The notes: generated by a model from the sequence alone, not told the origin. A stretch of 64,000 nt of DNA from Undaria pinnatifida (GCA_012845835.1 JABAKD010000021.1:4898706-4962705), one strand, 5' to 3'; numbered from the stretch's first letter, positions 12,486 to 23,994 are shown. Numbers and translations: made by a program.

Positions 12486-12489
12486 TTAA

Positions 12490-12625
12490 ACTGATATTTG
12501 CACCCATCTACATCCACCACAACCATTGTCCGTGCCGATGCCCTCTAGAGACGAGCTCTGTGGTCACAGACTACAAGAGAGAGATACACATTGCAAATAC
12601 AACAAGGTGATTTTGCCATGCAATG
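12490..12625 (-). repeat. Dispersed repeat, second-half copy
   Basis: Reverse-strand match to 11560-11645 and to 23995-24215 over the GACCACAGAGCTCGTC and GGATGTAGATGGGTG blocks. Confidence 0.7.
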
Positions 12626-12629
12626 ACAC

Positions 12630-12890
12630 GCAATGAATACGAGGGCAAAAAAAACATTCAAGCCACCACACCAGACTATTTGCAAAAAAAAGGGGGGAAC
12701 AAAAGGGGAAAAAAAAAAACGATACGTAACTGAGAAGGAAAGAGGCATAACAAAAGAAAAAAACAATTGGAAACACAGGGGGAAACAGGGCGGTACGGTA
12801 AACATGGTAAAAATGGGAAAAAAAAAGAAACAGCAGCCAGCCAGCCAGCGACTAGCAACAGCGCAGATGAGGCCATCTAACCAACGTCGG
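12630..12890. repeat. A/G-rich low-complexity tract
   Basis: Runs of A and G (aaaaaaaagg, gggaaaaaaaa). The minus-strand Phe/Leu-rich frames here are translations of poly-T and are not genes. Confidence 0.5.
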
Positions 12891-13364
12891 GGGAGGCAAC
12901 CACATAGGGTCACACAGCAATTCTGCCACGCGATCACATATTTGACAACTCCAGCAGTATGAAAACCTCATCAGGATGGAGGCAATCTGCGTGCGAAACG
13001 ACGGGGATTATCCCATCCCCTACAATGATTGATGCATTTTGATTGGTTTAGGGTGAAGGTTGGGATATAATTCAAATTACTCACCAACCATTTTATCGTG
13101 TACCTGTTGGCGGCAAGGTATCATCTTCGCGCGGAGCCCTTCGGCTTCCATAATCGGCCCCCTCCTCGCAGATAAGCGCCAACGCAAAAACTCGGTCGGT
13201 CGGAACGCTACGGCACGCTTACACCGTCCGTACAGCCTCGCAAGGAAACGTTAGGAACGCTGCGGAAGTAGTACGGGGAGCAATAGAGACGGAAAACCAC
13301 TGGAAAGCACGTATACGCTGTACGTAGTGGTCGAATATTACTGAGGACCACAGAGGGCCCGATA

Positions 13365-13440
13365 CGTGACCCCCGGTCTGAGCTACTACTGGGAGGGAGA
13401 GCGAGAGTAATGCGAGGATATTAAATGGGATGGGAAAAAA
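13365..13440 (+). repeat. Short dispersed motif (GTGACCCCGG.CTGAGCTACTA)
   Basis: The block GTGACCCCCGGTCTGAGCTA, then CTGGGAGGG, then GCGAGAG.AATGCGAGGAT, occurs here, at 54416-54490 (plus) and at 57550-57630 (minus). Confidence 0.7.
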
Positions 13441-13744
13441 AAAAACTTGTATAAAGTAATCAGGACCCGCGATATACACAAAAAATAAGTATTCCACTTT
13501 GTTACCAACTTTTTTCTTTTTTTTTGCGCACCACTTCTACGTTCCGGCTTCTGGACAAGCCGTGGTTACAGGTGTCGTCCCTTCTCCCCCCCGGTTATTA
13601 CCTTCAATTTTTATCGCACAGAGGGTTCAGCAATCCTACTGCTCGTCCATTCTTCATCGAGTGTGGTTAACTCACGCTTTCGCGCTTTCCGCAAGTCAAT
13701 TTGTAGACAAGAAAAAGTCCCTACAAATGAATTACGAGTATGCA

Positions 13745-13823
13745 CTCGGCGGGACTCGAACTCACGAAACTGACCTATATACCAGGTTCGAGGATAACGT
13801 GGTACGCCACGGGGGCGACCATA
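13745..13823 (-). repeat. tRNA-derived SINE head, copy 1
   Basis: Read on the minus strand, this shows a B-box (GTGAGTTCGAGTCCC) and aligns with 54168-54243 over GGTCGCC..C.GTGG, TTA.CCTCGAA and the B-box. The D-arm and acceptor do not pair properly, so it is not a working tRNA. It is a tRNA-like Pol III head in a dispersed repeat. Confidence 0.5.
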
Positions 13824-14033
13824 TTTGGTCCCGACTACTACGTCCCCTCGTGAACAGTATTAATAGTGATATTTCCCGGTATGCGCGGGCCGTTGAAAAC
13901 CAAACCATTACAGTACTCGTAGCCATGAAAAATCGTTTGGCAGTCGCGGTGGGTGCCCGACATGAGCGGGCCGTTCGATGTTACGGGAAAAACATCACCC
14001 GAAATCAAAGCCCAAATAGCACCGTAGACATCC

Positions 14034-14225
14034 GTTTTGGGCGGTGAACCAACATGAGAAGCCCATTTAAATCGTTCAGAAATAAATCATGGTGAACGTT
14101 TTGGGCGGTGAACCAATATGAAAAGCCCATTTAAATCGTTCAAAAATAAATCATGGTGAACGTTTCGCGCGGTGAACCAACATGAGAAGCCCATTTAAAT
14201 CGTTCAGAAATAAATCATGGTGAGT
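14034..14225 (+). repeat. Three tandem 64-bp units
   Basis: GCGGTGAACCAACATGAGAA, GCCCATTTAAATCGTTCAGA and AATAAATCATGGTGAACG repeat with starts at 14041, 14105 and 14169. The copies differ at only a few positions, so the expansion is recent compared with the decayed array around it. Confidence 0.9.
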
Positions 14226-15099
14226 TCCCCAATATGAGCGGGCCAGTAGCGACGGAACCCATCCGCAAGCACGTGTACGAATGGTAATGGCCACTCTATA
14301 GCGCGGGTATGTGGCGGAAACACCGGCACCATACCTTATAGTGGCAATCGTCACTACTCCGCATTCCGACACGACTCGTTGTACTCATAGGTACCGAATA
14401 ATTTGGCAGGCACTACTGTATCAGGCAACCGGCGCTGCTCAACTTGCTCTATAGACGGACCTCTACCGGCTTGTAGTGGTCGAAAATAATGCTAGTGTTT
14501 TTTCTCCGTATGCACGAACCGTTTGAACGGAGTCATTCGACTGAGTAGACCTTTGCCAGCCGCGGTGGGTTCCCGATATAAGCGGCCCGTTGCGAAGCGA
14601 CATGCGCAAACGGGTACCGTAGTCAGCTGGTTTTCGCGGCGGCGGGCGATCCAAACCGCTCAGCACTCGTGGTGGGCGCTACATATGAGCGGGAGTGGTG
14701 TTTGTTTCAGGACCCGCACATACAAACGTCGGTCGCGCTGCACGAAGAAATGTTGGTTGGCGTCATGCTTTTGGGTGAGGTTCTGAGCTTCTCATGTTGA
14801 AACGGAAACTTCAGCTGGCTGCTAAAGTCAGAAAACGAATAGAAACCACGTGTACGTAGTGGTCCATTTTATCCTCGACATCACATGCACGAGCCGCTAG
14901 AAACGGAACTATTACACTGACTACTCGTTCGGCAATCGCGGCGGTTTCCCGATATGAGCGGGTCATTCTGACGGAAAATCACACGAATGCACGCGGGGAT
15001 CAACAGCTGAGAATTAAGGGCCGGTCAGGGGGTCTCCGATTTAAGAGGGCCGTTAGAACCGGAACCATGAGACCCTTTAGCTACCGGATGCTAAGAGGT

Positions 15100-15945
15100 G
15101 CGCCATATAGCGTTGGGCTGCGAAAGCAACTGAGTTAAATCGACACACGACGCGTATGAAAATACGTGGAAGTGTGGTGAGCTGAAGCTCTATTTTTCCC
15201 CATCCGCCGGAGGATAAAAAAAAAAAGAAAAAAACTTAGCAGGGTTCTCTGGATTGCGCACGAACAATGGGACGCATTGAACGTGCGTAGAACGACCGGC
15301 AGGCGGCTCGGCCGCGTTTTCATGTGGAATAGTGGAGGCGTATGCACGCGGGAAAAGGGGATACCGCAACCCCTTTCCCCCACATTGCTATTCAATTTCA
15401 GTTGTAAGGGAGGCGTATGCACGCCGGGGAAGGGGGAAGCTTAGCCCCTTCCCCTCCGTCGCTGACACAAATCACAGCATGGTTGGAGGATGTGACAACC
15501 AAACATTACGTGAGTGAAAACATGCCCGCGTTAGACCGCTGCTAAGGCCATTGTTTATGGTACCCCGATCCAGGGCACAGATGTTCCTGACATTCGTTTC
15601 GCCGCCTAAATATCAGGATGCCGACGTAATATTTCCAAACAGCGCGTATGGTAATAACGAGTCTAGATGCAGAAACTAACAGCAGTGTTCAATATATTCG
15701 TTGGCATCTTTTAGAGGGGTGGTTGTACGATTTCGAAAAGCCGAAACACACACAAAACGCGCCGTAGCGCCACAATACGCTACAGACCACAGCGATCGAG
15801 GTTCACGAGTGTCAAGCGGCAGCTGCTCGGCAAATGGCCCAGGGGGCTGCCGCATCTTCCATAATTACTGCTGTTCTGTGCGAGTGTGCGCGCGGGGGCA
15901 AAATTGGCGGCCTAACGTCAAGGCAACATCTGGAGAAGAAATACC
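15100..15945. other. No gene; short repeated motifs
   Basis: 'GGAGGCGTATGCACGC' occurs twice (about 15330 and 15410). 15160-15225 (GTGTGGTGAGCT..TTTTTCCCCA) matches 60975-61020, so it is part of a dispersed repeat. The 147-codon frame at 15701-16144 is not recognised. Confidence 0.4.
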
Positions 15946-15950
15946 TTGCC

Positions 15951-15974
15951 CCGATCTCAGCCTGAGATCGGGAC
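15951..15974. repeat. Perfect 11-bp palindrome, 1-bp spacer
   Basis: CCCGATCTCAG and CTGAGATCGGG face each other across a single C. Function unknown. Confidence 0.6.
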
Positions 15975-16239
15975 GAAGCACCCTTTGCGGTAGAATTTAT
16001 GATCTTGAAAATTGTCAGAACCAACATTCGTGTCCACATGTAGTGTACACAGATCTTAGTGTAGGCGAATCTTGTATAGATCAAGATCTATGGCCTACAT
16101 CGGGGTACCATAAACAGTGGCCTAACGAAAAGGCGATAGTTTAACAAAAAAAAAAAAAACAAGGAAACATTTTTTTTTAGCACTTTGCCGAAGAGATTGT
16201 CGTACGATTGCTGTGGGGAAAATCGATGAGAAAATGAGT

Positions 16240-16825
16240 TTCCGGTTCATTTTTGTCAAGCGGCCGAATTCGTCAATATTTATCAAGCCCCGGTCATCGT
16301 TATCCAACCACCACGATTGACCTTCGATCTCGAGATAGAGACAACCCACGACCAGCCCGCTTCGTTCCGGGCAAGGCCACAATAGTGTATGTGATAGCGC
16401 TGAAGCGTCCACGCTGATCTATGCCCCGAGGCACGAGAGGTTGCCCGCGTTGTCCTGTGGTCTTCCGTCACATACTCAATTTTCCTTGTTGTCCCTTGGA
16501 AGATGTTCGAGAGCTTTGTTTCTATTTCCCGCACATTAGCCGCCAAATGTATAATTAACAGCAGCCTGGTTGGCACCCGCCACACACAACCGGCGGTAGT
16601 GCGACCACTGCCCACAAAGGGTGGGTCACGACGCTGTCGATGATTTCGTCGCGCGAAGTGTGTGAAGGACACGAGATCTCGCCGATTCTAATCCAAGATC
16701 TGCCTGAAAATTTCTCAAGTAGATGTTGCCCAAAATCGCCGCCAGAAATAATTTTTCTCTGACCAATTGGAAAGTCCCATTAAAAAAACCCAAAATCGGG
16801 CCCATGGACATCCGTCCAGGAAAAG
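16240..16825 (-). repeat. Dispersed ~600-bp repeat, copy 2
   Basis: Inverted partner of 425-1095. It holds a 129-codon minus frame (16283-16672) that is broken in copy 1. The peptide has no motif I recognise. Confidence 0.7.
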
Positions 16826-16829
16826 TTTG

Positions 16830-17240
16830 GCTGTTATCTTCAAGTATTAAACACTTTTGCTAAACATCGGCTTGCCATTAGCAACGTTCTTAAGGCGAAG
16901 TTATAAATAATTACCTGGTCCCCTGGTACGCTTTTACACAGCGTTGATCTGGTTCGCCATACTTCGCAAATATGTCTATGTACAAGATACACTTTGCTTT
17001 TGTCGGCATGGAGTTCTCCGGCCGCCGAGGTTTTCTCGCAATTTTGGCTGCAGCGCAAGCAACGGGGCCGCGGGTACAATAACATGCATGTCTGGATTCC
17101 GGCCGAGAGCGGTGGCGGTGCTCTGAACATCCAACGTCGCTGAGCTGGCTCGTTCTATCGAAGGGGTTGTGTTCCGTCTCGCTGAGGCGATCAGGTGTGT
17201 GGAAAACCCCACATTGCTCATTGAAAATAAACAGGGCTGC
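16830..17240. other. No recognisable gene
   Basis: Several overlapping frames on both strands; none shows a family motif. Confidence 0.35.
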
Positions 17241-17245
17241 AACAA

Positions 17246-17525
17246 ACAGGGCTGGTCATGGGTCAGGTAAAACCTCACGGGTCGGGTCGGGTCGGGTCGG
17301 GTCGGGTCAGCTGACCCGACTCGAACCCGCGAATTGTTTTAGACGTCTTGACCCGACCCGACCCGACCCGACCCGACCGGTGACATTTGAAAACCTCCTG
17401 ACCCGACTGGACCCGACCCGACACATTCCGAGTGACCCGTGAGGTGCGGTTTTCATGCGGGTCGGGTCGACTGGACCCGTGAAATATCTTACGGGTCAAA
17501 GTCGAAAAGTCACGGGTCAAACATG
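17246..17525. mobile_element. hAT-like element end with GGGTC subterminal repeats, copy A
   Basis: It starts CAGGGCTGGTCATGGGTCAG and continues into (GGGTC)5, then (GACCC)5 in opposite orientation around AGCTGACCC, then scattered GACCCG/CGGGTC. A CAGGG terminus followed by dense short subterminal motifs in both orientations is the pattern of Ac/hAT non-autonomous elements. Related ends are at 22344 and 50821. No transposase is present. Confidence 0.55.
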
Positions 17526-17529
17526 TTTG

Positions 17530-18035
17530 GATATGTACCTTGGTCGGTTCGTTGGTTCTTGTCCCTCGTGCTTTTCCCAGGATTTCGCGCTCTCTGATTT
17601 TTTTACAGGCAAAGTTTGCAGCTTTTATGTACAGTGCGCGCGAAGAATGAGAAAGACACCAATCCACACATCCGCACTTAGCCGTACCCGTGGCGCTAGA
17701 CCCCCGAATCGACCCGACGAGTGCGCTAGCTATCTATGCAGTCTCCGGCACCGGCAAGCAGCCTAGCTGAGCCGCCTCCTGCAGCGAGCCCACAACTGGG
17801 GCGGTGGATCTGTTAGCAGGGGCTGCGACCCGCGAGGATCCGGGGTCGTGCTGGGCCGGTGCTTGCTGCTGCCAGTGCTGCTGCTGCTGCTGCTGCTTCG
17901 ACGACGACGCCTCTTGCCTTTTTACGTTTGGTCACGTTTCGCACTGGTATGATAATTCTTACCGGTTACTGTTCAATGTGTACGTACGTCATACAATCTT
18001 ATACTGCCATAAATGCATGTAGGATATTGTTGGTG
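17530..18035. other. (CTG)n microsatellite in otherwise unassigned DNA
   Basis: A run of CTG triplets lies at about 17876-17898 and continues as cgacgacgac. Frames across it give Ala, Cys or Leu runs and no family motif. Confidence 0.4.
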
Positions 18036-18039
18036 CTTG

Positions 18040-18205
18040 CCTGTGAGAGCTCCTCAGCTTTTCTTAGACGTAGATTTTTGCCCTTTTCGCGATAACTGAC
18101 GATGAGGTCCACCCGGCGGTACGCAACTCCCTCATCGTGCTCGCAGACCCCTGCTCTGCCTACACTGCCAAGGGCGGCCTCGGCCGTGCCCACCTCATCT
18201 CTCAC
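18040..18205 (-). pseudogene. Possible Pol X-like fragment
   Basis: The minus frame 17999-18205 contains EHDEGVAYRRVDLIVSYREK. A pair of Arg before a hydrophobic-Asp-hydrophobic strand (RR-V-D-L-I-V) resembles the third catalytic aspartate motif of family X DNA polymerases. Only this short piece is visible, with no neighbouring palm or fingers exon, so it may be a coincidence or an exon relic. Confidence 0.2.
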
Positions 18206-18658
18206 GGGGCTTCGATTTTTCCAGGATTACATGCCCTTTTTGTCACATGTTTTTGTTTTTATGATACACCCGAAACGCATTATTCAAGATTCAGTTTTTT
18301 CATGTAGGCGAAAAAACCCGGATTTATATACCGCCTCCTTTTACTGCTGATACTTGGCTGACATACACGTACATATACGAGTACGAGTACCACAGCAAGC
18401 AGTAACAGAGTTTTATATACGATGATATCTGTTTAGCATTCATACGCGTGCGTGGTATTCAGCGGTATGATACTGCTGTTCGGTGTGTGTTGTTTCTGTT
18501 CGTATCATATCGTATGCTCAATGCTTTGTAGCTTGCGATCCACAAACGGAATGCTGCATGTTTTCCTCAGGAGCATGTCGAGACATTTTCTTGCGAGGCG
18601 CGCCAGCACCGCAGCAGTACATTCACAGCACTAGGTACCTGTATCAATATTATCTGTG

Positions 18659-19204
18659 GTACAAGGGCGCCGCTCCGCGGGCGGCTGACGTCGCCCGCTA
18701 CGCTCGCGCAAGGCAAGGAAGAATGCAACAAAAAACATGTAAAGGGGGCACAAAGAAAGAGGCCCGTGATTTGGTGCGAACGGCGATTTGATAAAGCCAA
18801 GAGCTGCTTGTGCAGAGCAAATTGCCCTGTGGTGCTCAGCTGTGCTGTGTGCTTTTGTTACCGGCGTTACGTTCTGATCGGCAGTACGGGGGTGATTTGC
18901 GTGGGGGAAAAAACAGGGGGCCGTGAAAAATCAATTACATGTTGTAGAAAAATAAAAAAGAAGAGAAGTAGTACACAACAACTCGTATTATACCCGGTAC
19001 TGCTCTATGTTGAAAAGAAAGCACACAGCGCAGCACGACACAGCACCGCAGCGAAGGGCACAGCACCGCACCGTACGGCTCTACACGGCTCCGCACGGCG
19101 CTACGCTGCGCTGCTGGGCTATATATAGCCGGACTGATCAGAGCTGGGCGTGCATTGTGATCCAACAGCGTAGTACCTGATGGTATGTACAAACCTGGTG
19201 TAGT
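18659..19204 (+). mobile_element. LTR-like dispersed repeat, copy 1 (~546 bp)
   Basis: It matches the reverse complement of 62037-62576 along its whole length, with good identity (GCGCAAGGCAAGGAAGAATG, CAGAGCAAATTGCCCTGT, GGGGGCCGTGAAA, ACCCGGTACTGCTC, GCTACGCTGCGCTGCTGGGC, CAAACCTGGTGTAGTA). There are no terminal inverted repeats. A palindromic TATA stretch (GGCTATATATAGCC, 19118-19131) sits about 80 bp before the end, and AATAAA-like runs are present. That would suit a solo LTR. It begins with a GC hairpin (18677-18698). Confidence 0.65.
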
Positions 19205-19420
19205 ATGTACTATAAGCCTCAAGGTCTTCTCGTCAGTTCGAATCCCGGTGTCATCAAAGAAAATTATCTTCATAAAAAAAATAATAGATATCAATTTGAC
19301 TTTTTAAAGTCTTCTTGTAGATAGACTGTCCGCTTATAAGCCTGGTTTTCGTTGGTTGAATCCAGGGGTCATATGAAAAAAAATGATCCTCGTAAAAAAA
19401 TTGATATACATATATATAAA
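19205..19420 (+). repeat. Two tandem tRNA-3'-half-like blocks
   Basis: A B-box-like GTTCGAATCCCGG.GTCAT at 19236 and GGTTGAATCCAGGGGTCAT at 19355 are each preceded by TATAAGCCT and followed by A-rich tails (ATTATCTTCATAAAAAA / ATGATCCTCGTAAAAAA). The unit is about 120 bp. No A-box partner is clear, so this is a SINE-like or tRNA relic. Confidence 0.45.
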
Positions 19421-19803
19421 ATCATTCTTTGGTGTCAGGGATTTCGTCAGGAGTTTTTTGTTGTCTCGGCTCAAGTATGGGATTCGCGGAATTGGAATTC
19501 TTCGTCGAATAGCTTCGTTCGAGCGCCGCCTTCGGCTCCGACGCCCCTCGCCCTGCCGTGTCCGTTCTGCACATCGACGTGAACGCGGACGGATGCCGAG
19601 CGAGACAAGCGAGAAGTTGCAAAAATACCGCATGTCGAGGAGGAATTTCGGAGATTTTGGTTGAATCTTAATGTCTGCAGCGCCTGGATGATTTACAAAA
19701 TTGGCATCATTTCCAAACGGTACTTGATAATGTTTGGAATTTTACGGCGGTGGCATATGCAACTTATTCTTGTGTGGTCACAGATTGTGCACCAGGCGTT
19801 TAG

Positions 19804-20070
19804 TTGCACGTACGTGCAAGGTTTTCAGATTTGCAAGTAAGCTCAGTACTGCCCTTGCCGACCTCGAGAGCAGACCTCGAGCCCCCCAAAGGGTTGGGTT
19901 GGGGTTAGGGATAGCGTTAGGGTTAGGGATAGGGTTAGGGTCGGGTCTGGGGTCGGGTTGGTCTGGGCCGCGCAACCGTCGTTTTGTGCGGACCTGCACA
20001 TGGGGAACCTCGTACATAAATCGCGGTTGAATGTACGTGCAAATCTAAAAAACCTTGCACGTACGTGCAA
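19804..20070. mobile_element. Short inverted-repeat element with TTAGGG-like core
   Basis: The left end TTGCACGTACGTGCAAGGTT (19804) and the right end, read in reverse from 20070, share about 32 bp (TTGCACGTACGTGCAAGG, then TTTT..AGATTTGCA). The interior (19891-19960) is a degenerate telomere-like array with GGGTTAGGGATAGGGTTAGG and GGGTCGGG variants. No coding capacity. No clear target duplication was seen. Confidence 0.6.
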
Positions 20071-20079
20071 TTTCACGGG

Positions 20080-20735
20080 AGCCCCAGATTGTGAGACAGA
20101 GTAAACCAAACAATCGCAACTGATCAAGGTATAAAGCAAGCAAAATGCTAGCGTATACGTAAAGCTGAACCGTTCCGCAAGAAATGCACAGGCGGCAAAT
20201 TAGCGGGAAATGGTAGGAAGTTCAACTTACTACACAAGGAGGAAGAAAAAATCGCGAAAAGGTTCAAAATCGTGTTTGGCAGAAAAACCAAATTTGCAGG
20301 AAGCAGCTAAAAAGTCGAGAAGCAACTGGCAAACCGAGCAGAATAAAAAAAAATAACTGGCAAAACGAGCAGAATAATACTCGGAGTACTTCGTATAAGA
20401 ATAAGGCGGGCAGAGCAAGAAATCAAAGAAAAGCTGGACCGTTCCGCAAGTAAGTAATGAGCTGGACCGTCCGACCTCGGAGATGCCAGGGAAGCACCAA
20501 GCGAGCGCTTTCAGCACAAAGATATTCGTAAGTCTAAGTACGTACGTACACGTTGGATAGTATGATGTGGTATATACTGATATGTGTCGTTGCCGTCCGT
20601 AGCGTTCGTACGAGCACATAGTACACCGGTAGTATTGTTTTCAATACGCTTTTGCGGTACTGCTGTAAATACAAATCGCATTCGTACGTACAAGGTGTGT
20701 GCGGCTGACGCCGCCCGATTTTACACCCACTACAC
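20080..20735. other. No gene; short duplicated motifs
   Basis: 'AAGCTG.ACCGTTCCGCAAG' occurs at about 20162 and 20432, and 'AACTGGCAAA.CGAGCAGAATAA' twice at 20330-20375. 20701-20714 is a GC hairpin with a TGAC loop. Confidence 0.4.
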
Positions 20736-20744
20736 AAAAATGGA

Positions 20745-21320
20745 GATATGTTTACGTCCCTATACAAATTCCAGTCATTTCAGACCCACTATACAAAAAC
20801 CAAGTCATTTCAGACTCATCATACAATTTCAAGTCATTTCCAGCCCACTATACAAAAACCAAGTCACTTCAGATACCCTATACAAAAATCAAGACATTTC
20901 AGGCCTCCATGAAAAAAATCAAGTCATTTCAGACCCACCATACAATCTCAAGTCATTTCAGACCCCCTTTACAATTTCAAGTCATTTCAGAACCACAATA
21001 CAAAAACAAGTCATTTTAGACCCCCGATACAATTTCAATACATTTCAAACCCATTATACAAAAATCAAGTCATTTTAGACCCCCCAAACAATTTCGAGTC
21101 ATTTCAGACCCCTCGAACAAAAAACGAGTCATTTCCAGACCCACTATACAAAAAACAAGTCATTTCAGACCCAGCATGAAAATTCAAGTCATTTCAGACT
21201 CCATATACAAAAATCAAGTTATTTCTCACCCCCTATACGAAGTTCAAGTAATTTTAAACCCACTGTACATAAAACAAGTCATTTCAGACCCACCATTCAA
21301 ATCCAAGTCATTCAAGGCCA
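20745..21320 (+). repeat. Minisatellite, 30-bp unit, ~18 copies
   Basis: The unit is AAGTCATTTCAGACCCACTA then TACAAAAACC; GTCATTTCAG starts at 20774 and 20804 and continues with a 30-31 bp period. Because 30 is a multiple of three, an open frame (20584-21078) repeats about every ten residues. I take it as a by-product, since homologous frames at other offsets are equally open. Confidence 0.9.
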
Positions 21321-21329
21321 TTATGCGCG

Positions 21330-22010
21330 TGTTCCGCCTGAAGGGAGGGCAGAGGGGGTTCTCGGGACACGTCGTCGACGTTTTTCCCTGTTTTGTTCCT
21401 CACCAATGCCCACAAGTTGACGACAGTTTGCAATACTATGAACTGATTTTATACCACACCGTACCCCTTGGCAGTTATTTTATAAAAATATTTCAAGGAC
21501 GTCAGCCGTGAGTTCGACGAATTTCGGGTCAATACTCATCTTTGTAAGATGCGTTGTTGGTACTTGTAATATACTATGTGGGTGAGTTTTTTCATAATGG
21601 GAGGGGTCATACTGTTCTGTTAGTCGCTTCTACAGTCCCTCTCCGCTTCATTTACTACCTGTCTTGCGGGCATGCGCGGAGCCGCAGGCGGGCGTCAGCC
21701 CGCCGCGGCAAAGCCCCCCTGCCGCGGCAAAGCCCCCCTGGTATGTCGTATTTATTGTTTCACCCTGCATTGCAGCAAGAGTGTATGGCCTGGGTTGTTT
21801 TAGTGGACTCGGATTGACGACAATATACCTGAATAATACCTACGGCTTCATCTGACACGGGATTTGCGTATTAATAGTAATACTGTAATGACTGGTACGT
21901 ATGAGGTAAGTTACTGCCTGGTACATTTTTCTGGACGCTATGATAACATACGATCGGAGCATCGCCTGGGGACGAGAGAGGCTTTCGTGAAGGAAGCGGC
22001 AAGTTTTGGA
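21330..22010. other. Part of the GGGTC-repeat family plus a GC hairpin and 19-bp duplication
   Basis: 21498-21545 is the GACGTCAGC.GTGAGTTCGACG block shared with 38276-38330 and 49227-49277. 21687-21704 is a hairpin (GGCGGGC, GTCA, GCCCGCC). CCGCGGCAAAGCCCCCCTG occurs twice at 21702-21740. Confidence 0.55.
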
Positions 22011-22029
22011 CCTTGTCAAGGTATCATTT

Positions 22030-22344
22030 TCGGACCCGCGGGTGGGATCCGCGGGTCCGGCCCGCAGGGCGCCGGCACGACAATAACGACCCTGCGGCAG
22101 GCAGCTGTAAGTTTGAAAAGGGCGAGTCCACAGGCCAGATCCGCGGGTTCGACCCGTGGGTCAGCCAAAAACAACCAGCGGTGTCATGCTGGCTTGACCC
22201 GCGAGTGACCCGTACCTCGCGGGTCATGACCCGACCCGACCCGCGAGATTAAAACCTCTTGGCCCGACCCGACCTGACCTGACCCGACCCGACCCGACCC
22301 GACCCGCGACAGTTTGAAATCCCCCTGACCCGTGAAAAACCCTG
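22030..22344. mobile_element. hAT-like element end with GGGTC repeats, copy B
   Basis: CGGGTC/GACCCG motifs in both orientations lead to (GACCC)4 and a terminus that reads, in reverse, CAGGGTTTTTCACGGGTCAG. This matches the CAGGG ends at 17246 and 50821. No coding sequence. Confidence 0.55.
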
Positions 22345-23400
22345 AAAAAACAGACATTTCCGTTCTCACACTTTCTTATTCCCTCCGCTCTGCCGCCCGC
22401 TGTGCAACATCACCACTTCAAGCTTTTAAACTTATGTTGCCTGCTACGACGCAGATACATCCAGACCGCACCAGCACCAGTACCAGCACATCTCTCGAAC
22501 ATAATACGTATCGGTTGCACCTAGTCCTGTGAATTATATTCACCTCGCACTGAACATGCAACACGCCTCGCGAGACAAAACTGCCTTCCTCCGCCCGTCT
22601 ACCTGGGAGTTTGGCTACTAGCTACTGTTTCCAGATTATTTCTCGCGTTGTTGTTGTGCTCCCCGCGCCGCATCTAGGAGGTGGTCGCACCGGGCAAAAC
22701 CCACAGAGCAAGGCCCATACTGCCGGCTGCCTCGTTTCGACGAGCAGTGCAGGGATCATAGAAACCCCTACGTGTATATCTCTTTTCGCTCTGCTGTGCT
22801 ACTGCATCACGCGTCGCCCCCCAGGCTCAATACTTGAGGCAGTCACTGTACAGCAGCAGTTGTGCTGATAGCTCTCTTATTTGCGATAGCCACAGATGAT
22901 ACTTATGCCGAAGCAGCAGTACAACGCCAGCCGTGTTTCGAGCTATTGACTTCGTGCCAGTAGTCACGGTGTGGGCAAGTGAGGTTGGCGCACAGCAGGA
23001 GATCGAACCACGACAACATTAACGTCCAATGAATCAATCAAACACACATCGTCGGACCTAATACCACGTATACGAAGCATGCAGCAGTACCAAAAGCAGT
23101 AGCTCTAAATACCATTGGAACGCCTATGTTCCCCCTTTTCAACGTGCGACTTGTCCCATCCCACTAGAGGACCTTGCATACACCCATCCATCAAGCAACA
23201 AAAGCATTGCCGAAGGGGTTGGACGAGTACTCGGGTAACCCAGTACTTGGCCAATCCGTTTTCATGGTGGCATGATGTACACATAGTATTATACTCGTAC
23301 ATGGGTTGTCCTTCGTTAGAGAGTTTGGACCGGCGGGGATCGAAACCGATTTCTGACGATTTGAAAGGTTTCAGAGGTAATGCGAGGGATAATGAATGGA
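22345..23400. other. No recognisable gene
   Basis: No coding pattern or strong repeat is seen. Confidence 0.4.
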
Positions 23401-23409
23401 GGACATGCC

Positions 23410-23720
23410 AATCATACGGGTACCCGGGTACCCGAATCCGCCGGGTACCCGGGTTGGATCAGCCCCAAAACACGCCGGTTTCACGTACAGCCGAATCCGC
23501 CACGAGTTTAGCCTGTCCGGGTTGTACACGCCAGGTGCGGGTATCACTCGGGTGTTTATAATCCGGGGTACAACTATGAACCCAAGACCAGAGACCCTCT
23601 GGCATGACCACATACCCTCCGGCATGATCAGAGAATCTGAAACCCTCTCGTATGATCGGATAATCAACGACCCTCTCGTATGAACACTTTCGTACGACCA
23701 GAGGGCCTACAGGGGCACAC
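23410..23720. repeat. GGGTACCC repeats and a CCCTCTCGTATGA tandem motif
   Basis: CGGGTACCCGGGTACCCGAA and CCGGGTACCCGGGTTGG lie at 23417-23457. After that 'gaccctctcgtatgatc' or similar recurs five to six times every 25-35 bp from 23595 to 23710. Confidence 0.65.
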
Positions 23721-23994
23721 CGTTCACCCAGTCACGGCGGTATGTTGTGCCTACGAGTTTAATACAAAAGTACGAGAGCAGATTCAAGCGATGAAATCCA
23801 CAAAATATTGTTCCACGTATCTACATCCAGCACAACTGTATCGCTTTTTCGACAAAATGGTTGACAAACTCCCAAAAATTGTATGTACCCTAAACCTAAC
23901 CCTAACGGCATGAACTAGTTTAGGGTGAAACCCCCTTCGTCTCGTACGGAGTGTGTGTCAACCATCGTCTCGAAAAAGTGGCAAGCTCCACTGC

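Larger units (their letters stand above)
13100..15060. repeat. Degenerate tandem array with a recurring GCGGTGGG..CCCGATATGAGCGGG core
   Basis: Decayed copies of a unit of roughly 300-400 bp recur. Each contains TACGTAGTGGTC, then TATGCACGAGCCG, then TACTCGT..GGCAATCGCGGC, then CCCGATATGAGCGGGCC (for example about 13850-13975, 14230-14245, 14475-14590 and 14845-14965). Within it sit three exact-period 64-bp units and a tRNA-derived block, both listed separately. The 182-codon frame at 13499-14047 spans repeat and tRNA-like DNA and is rejected as a gene. Confidence 0.65.

Noticed and set aside
12545-12937. A membrane protein on the minus strand
   Set aside because: The Phe/Leu-rich peptide is a translation of poly-A/G-rich plus-strand DNA.
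13499-14047. A 182-codon gene
   Set aside because: It spans a tRNA-like block and the tandem array.
19891-19960. A true chromosome end
   Set aside because: The array is short, degenerate, internal and enclosed by inverted ends.
20745-21320. A CRISPR array
   Set aside because: The 30-bp units are directly adjacent with no unique spacers, the units vary, and the context is eukaryotic.
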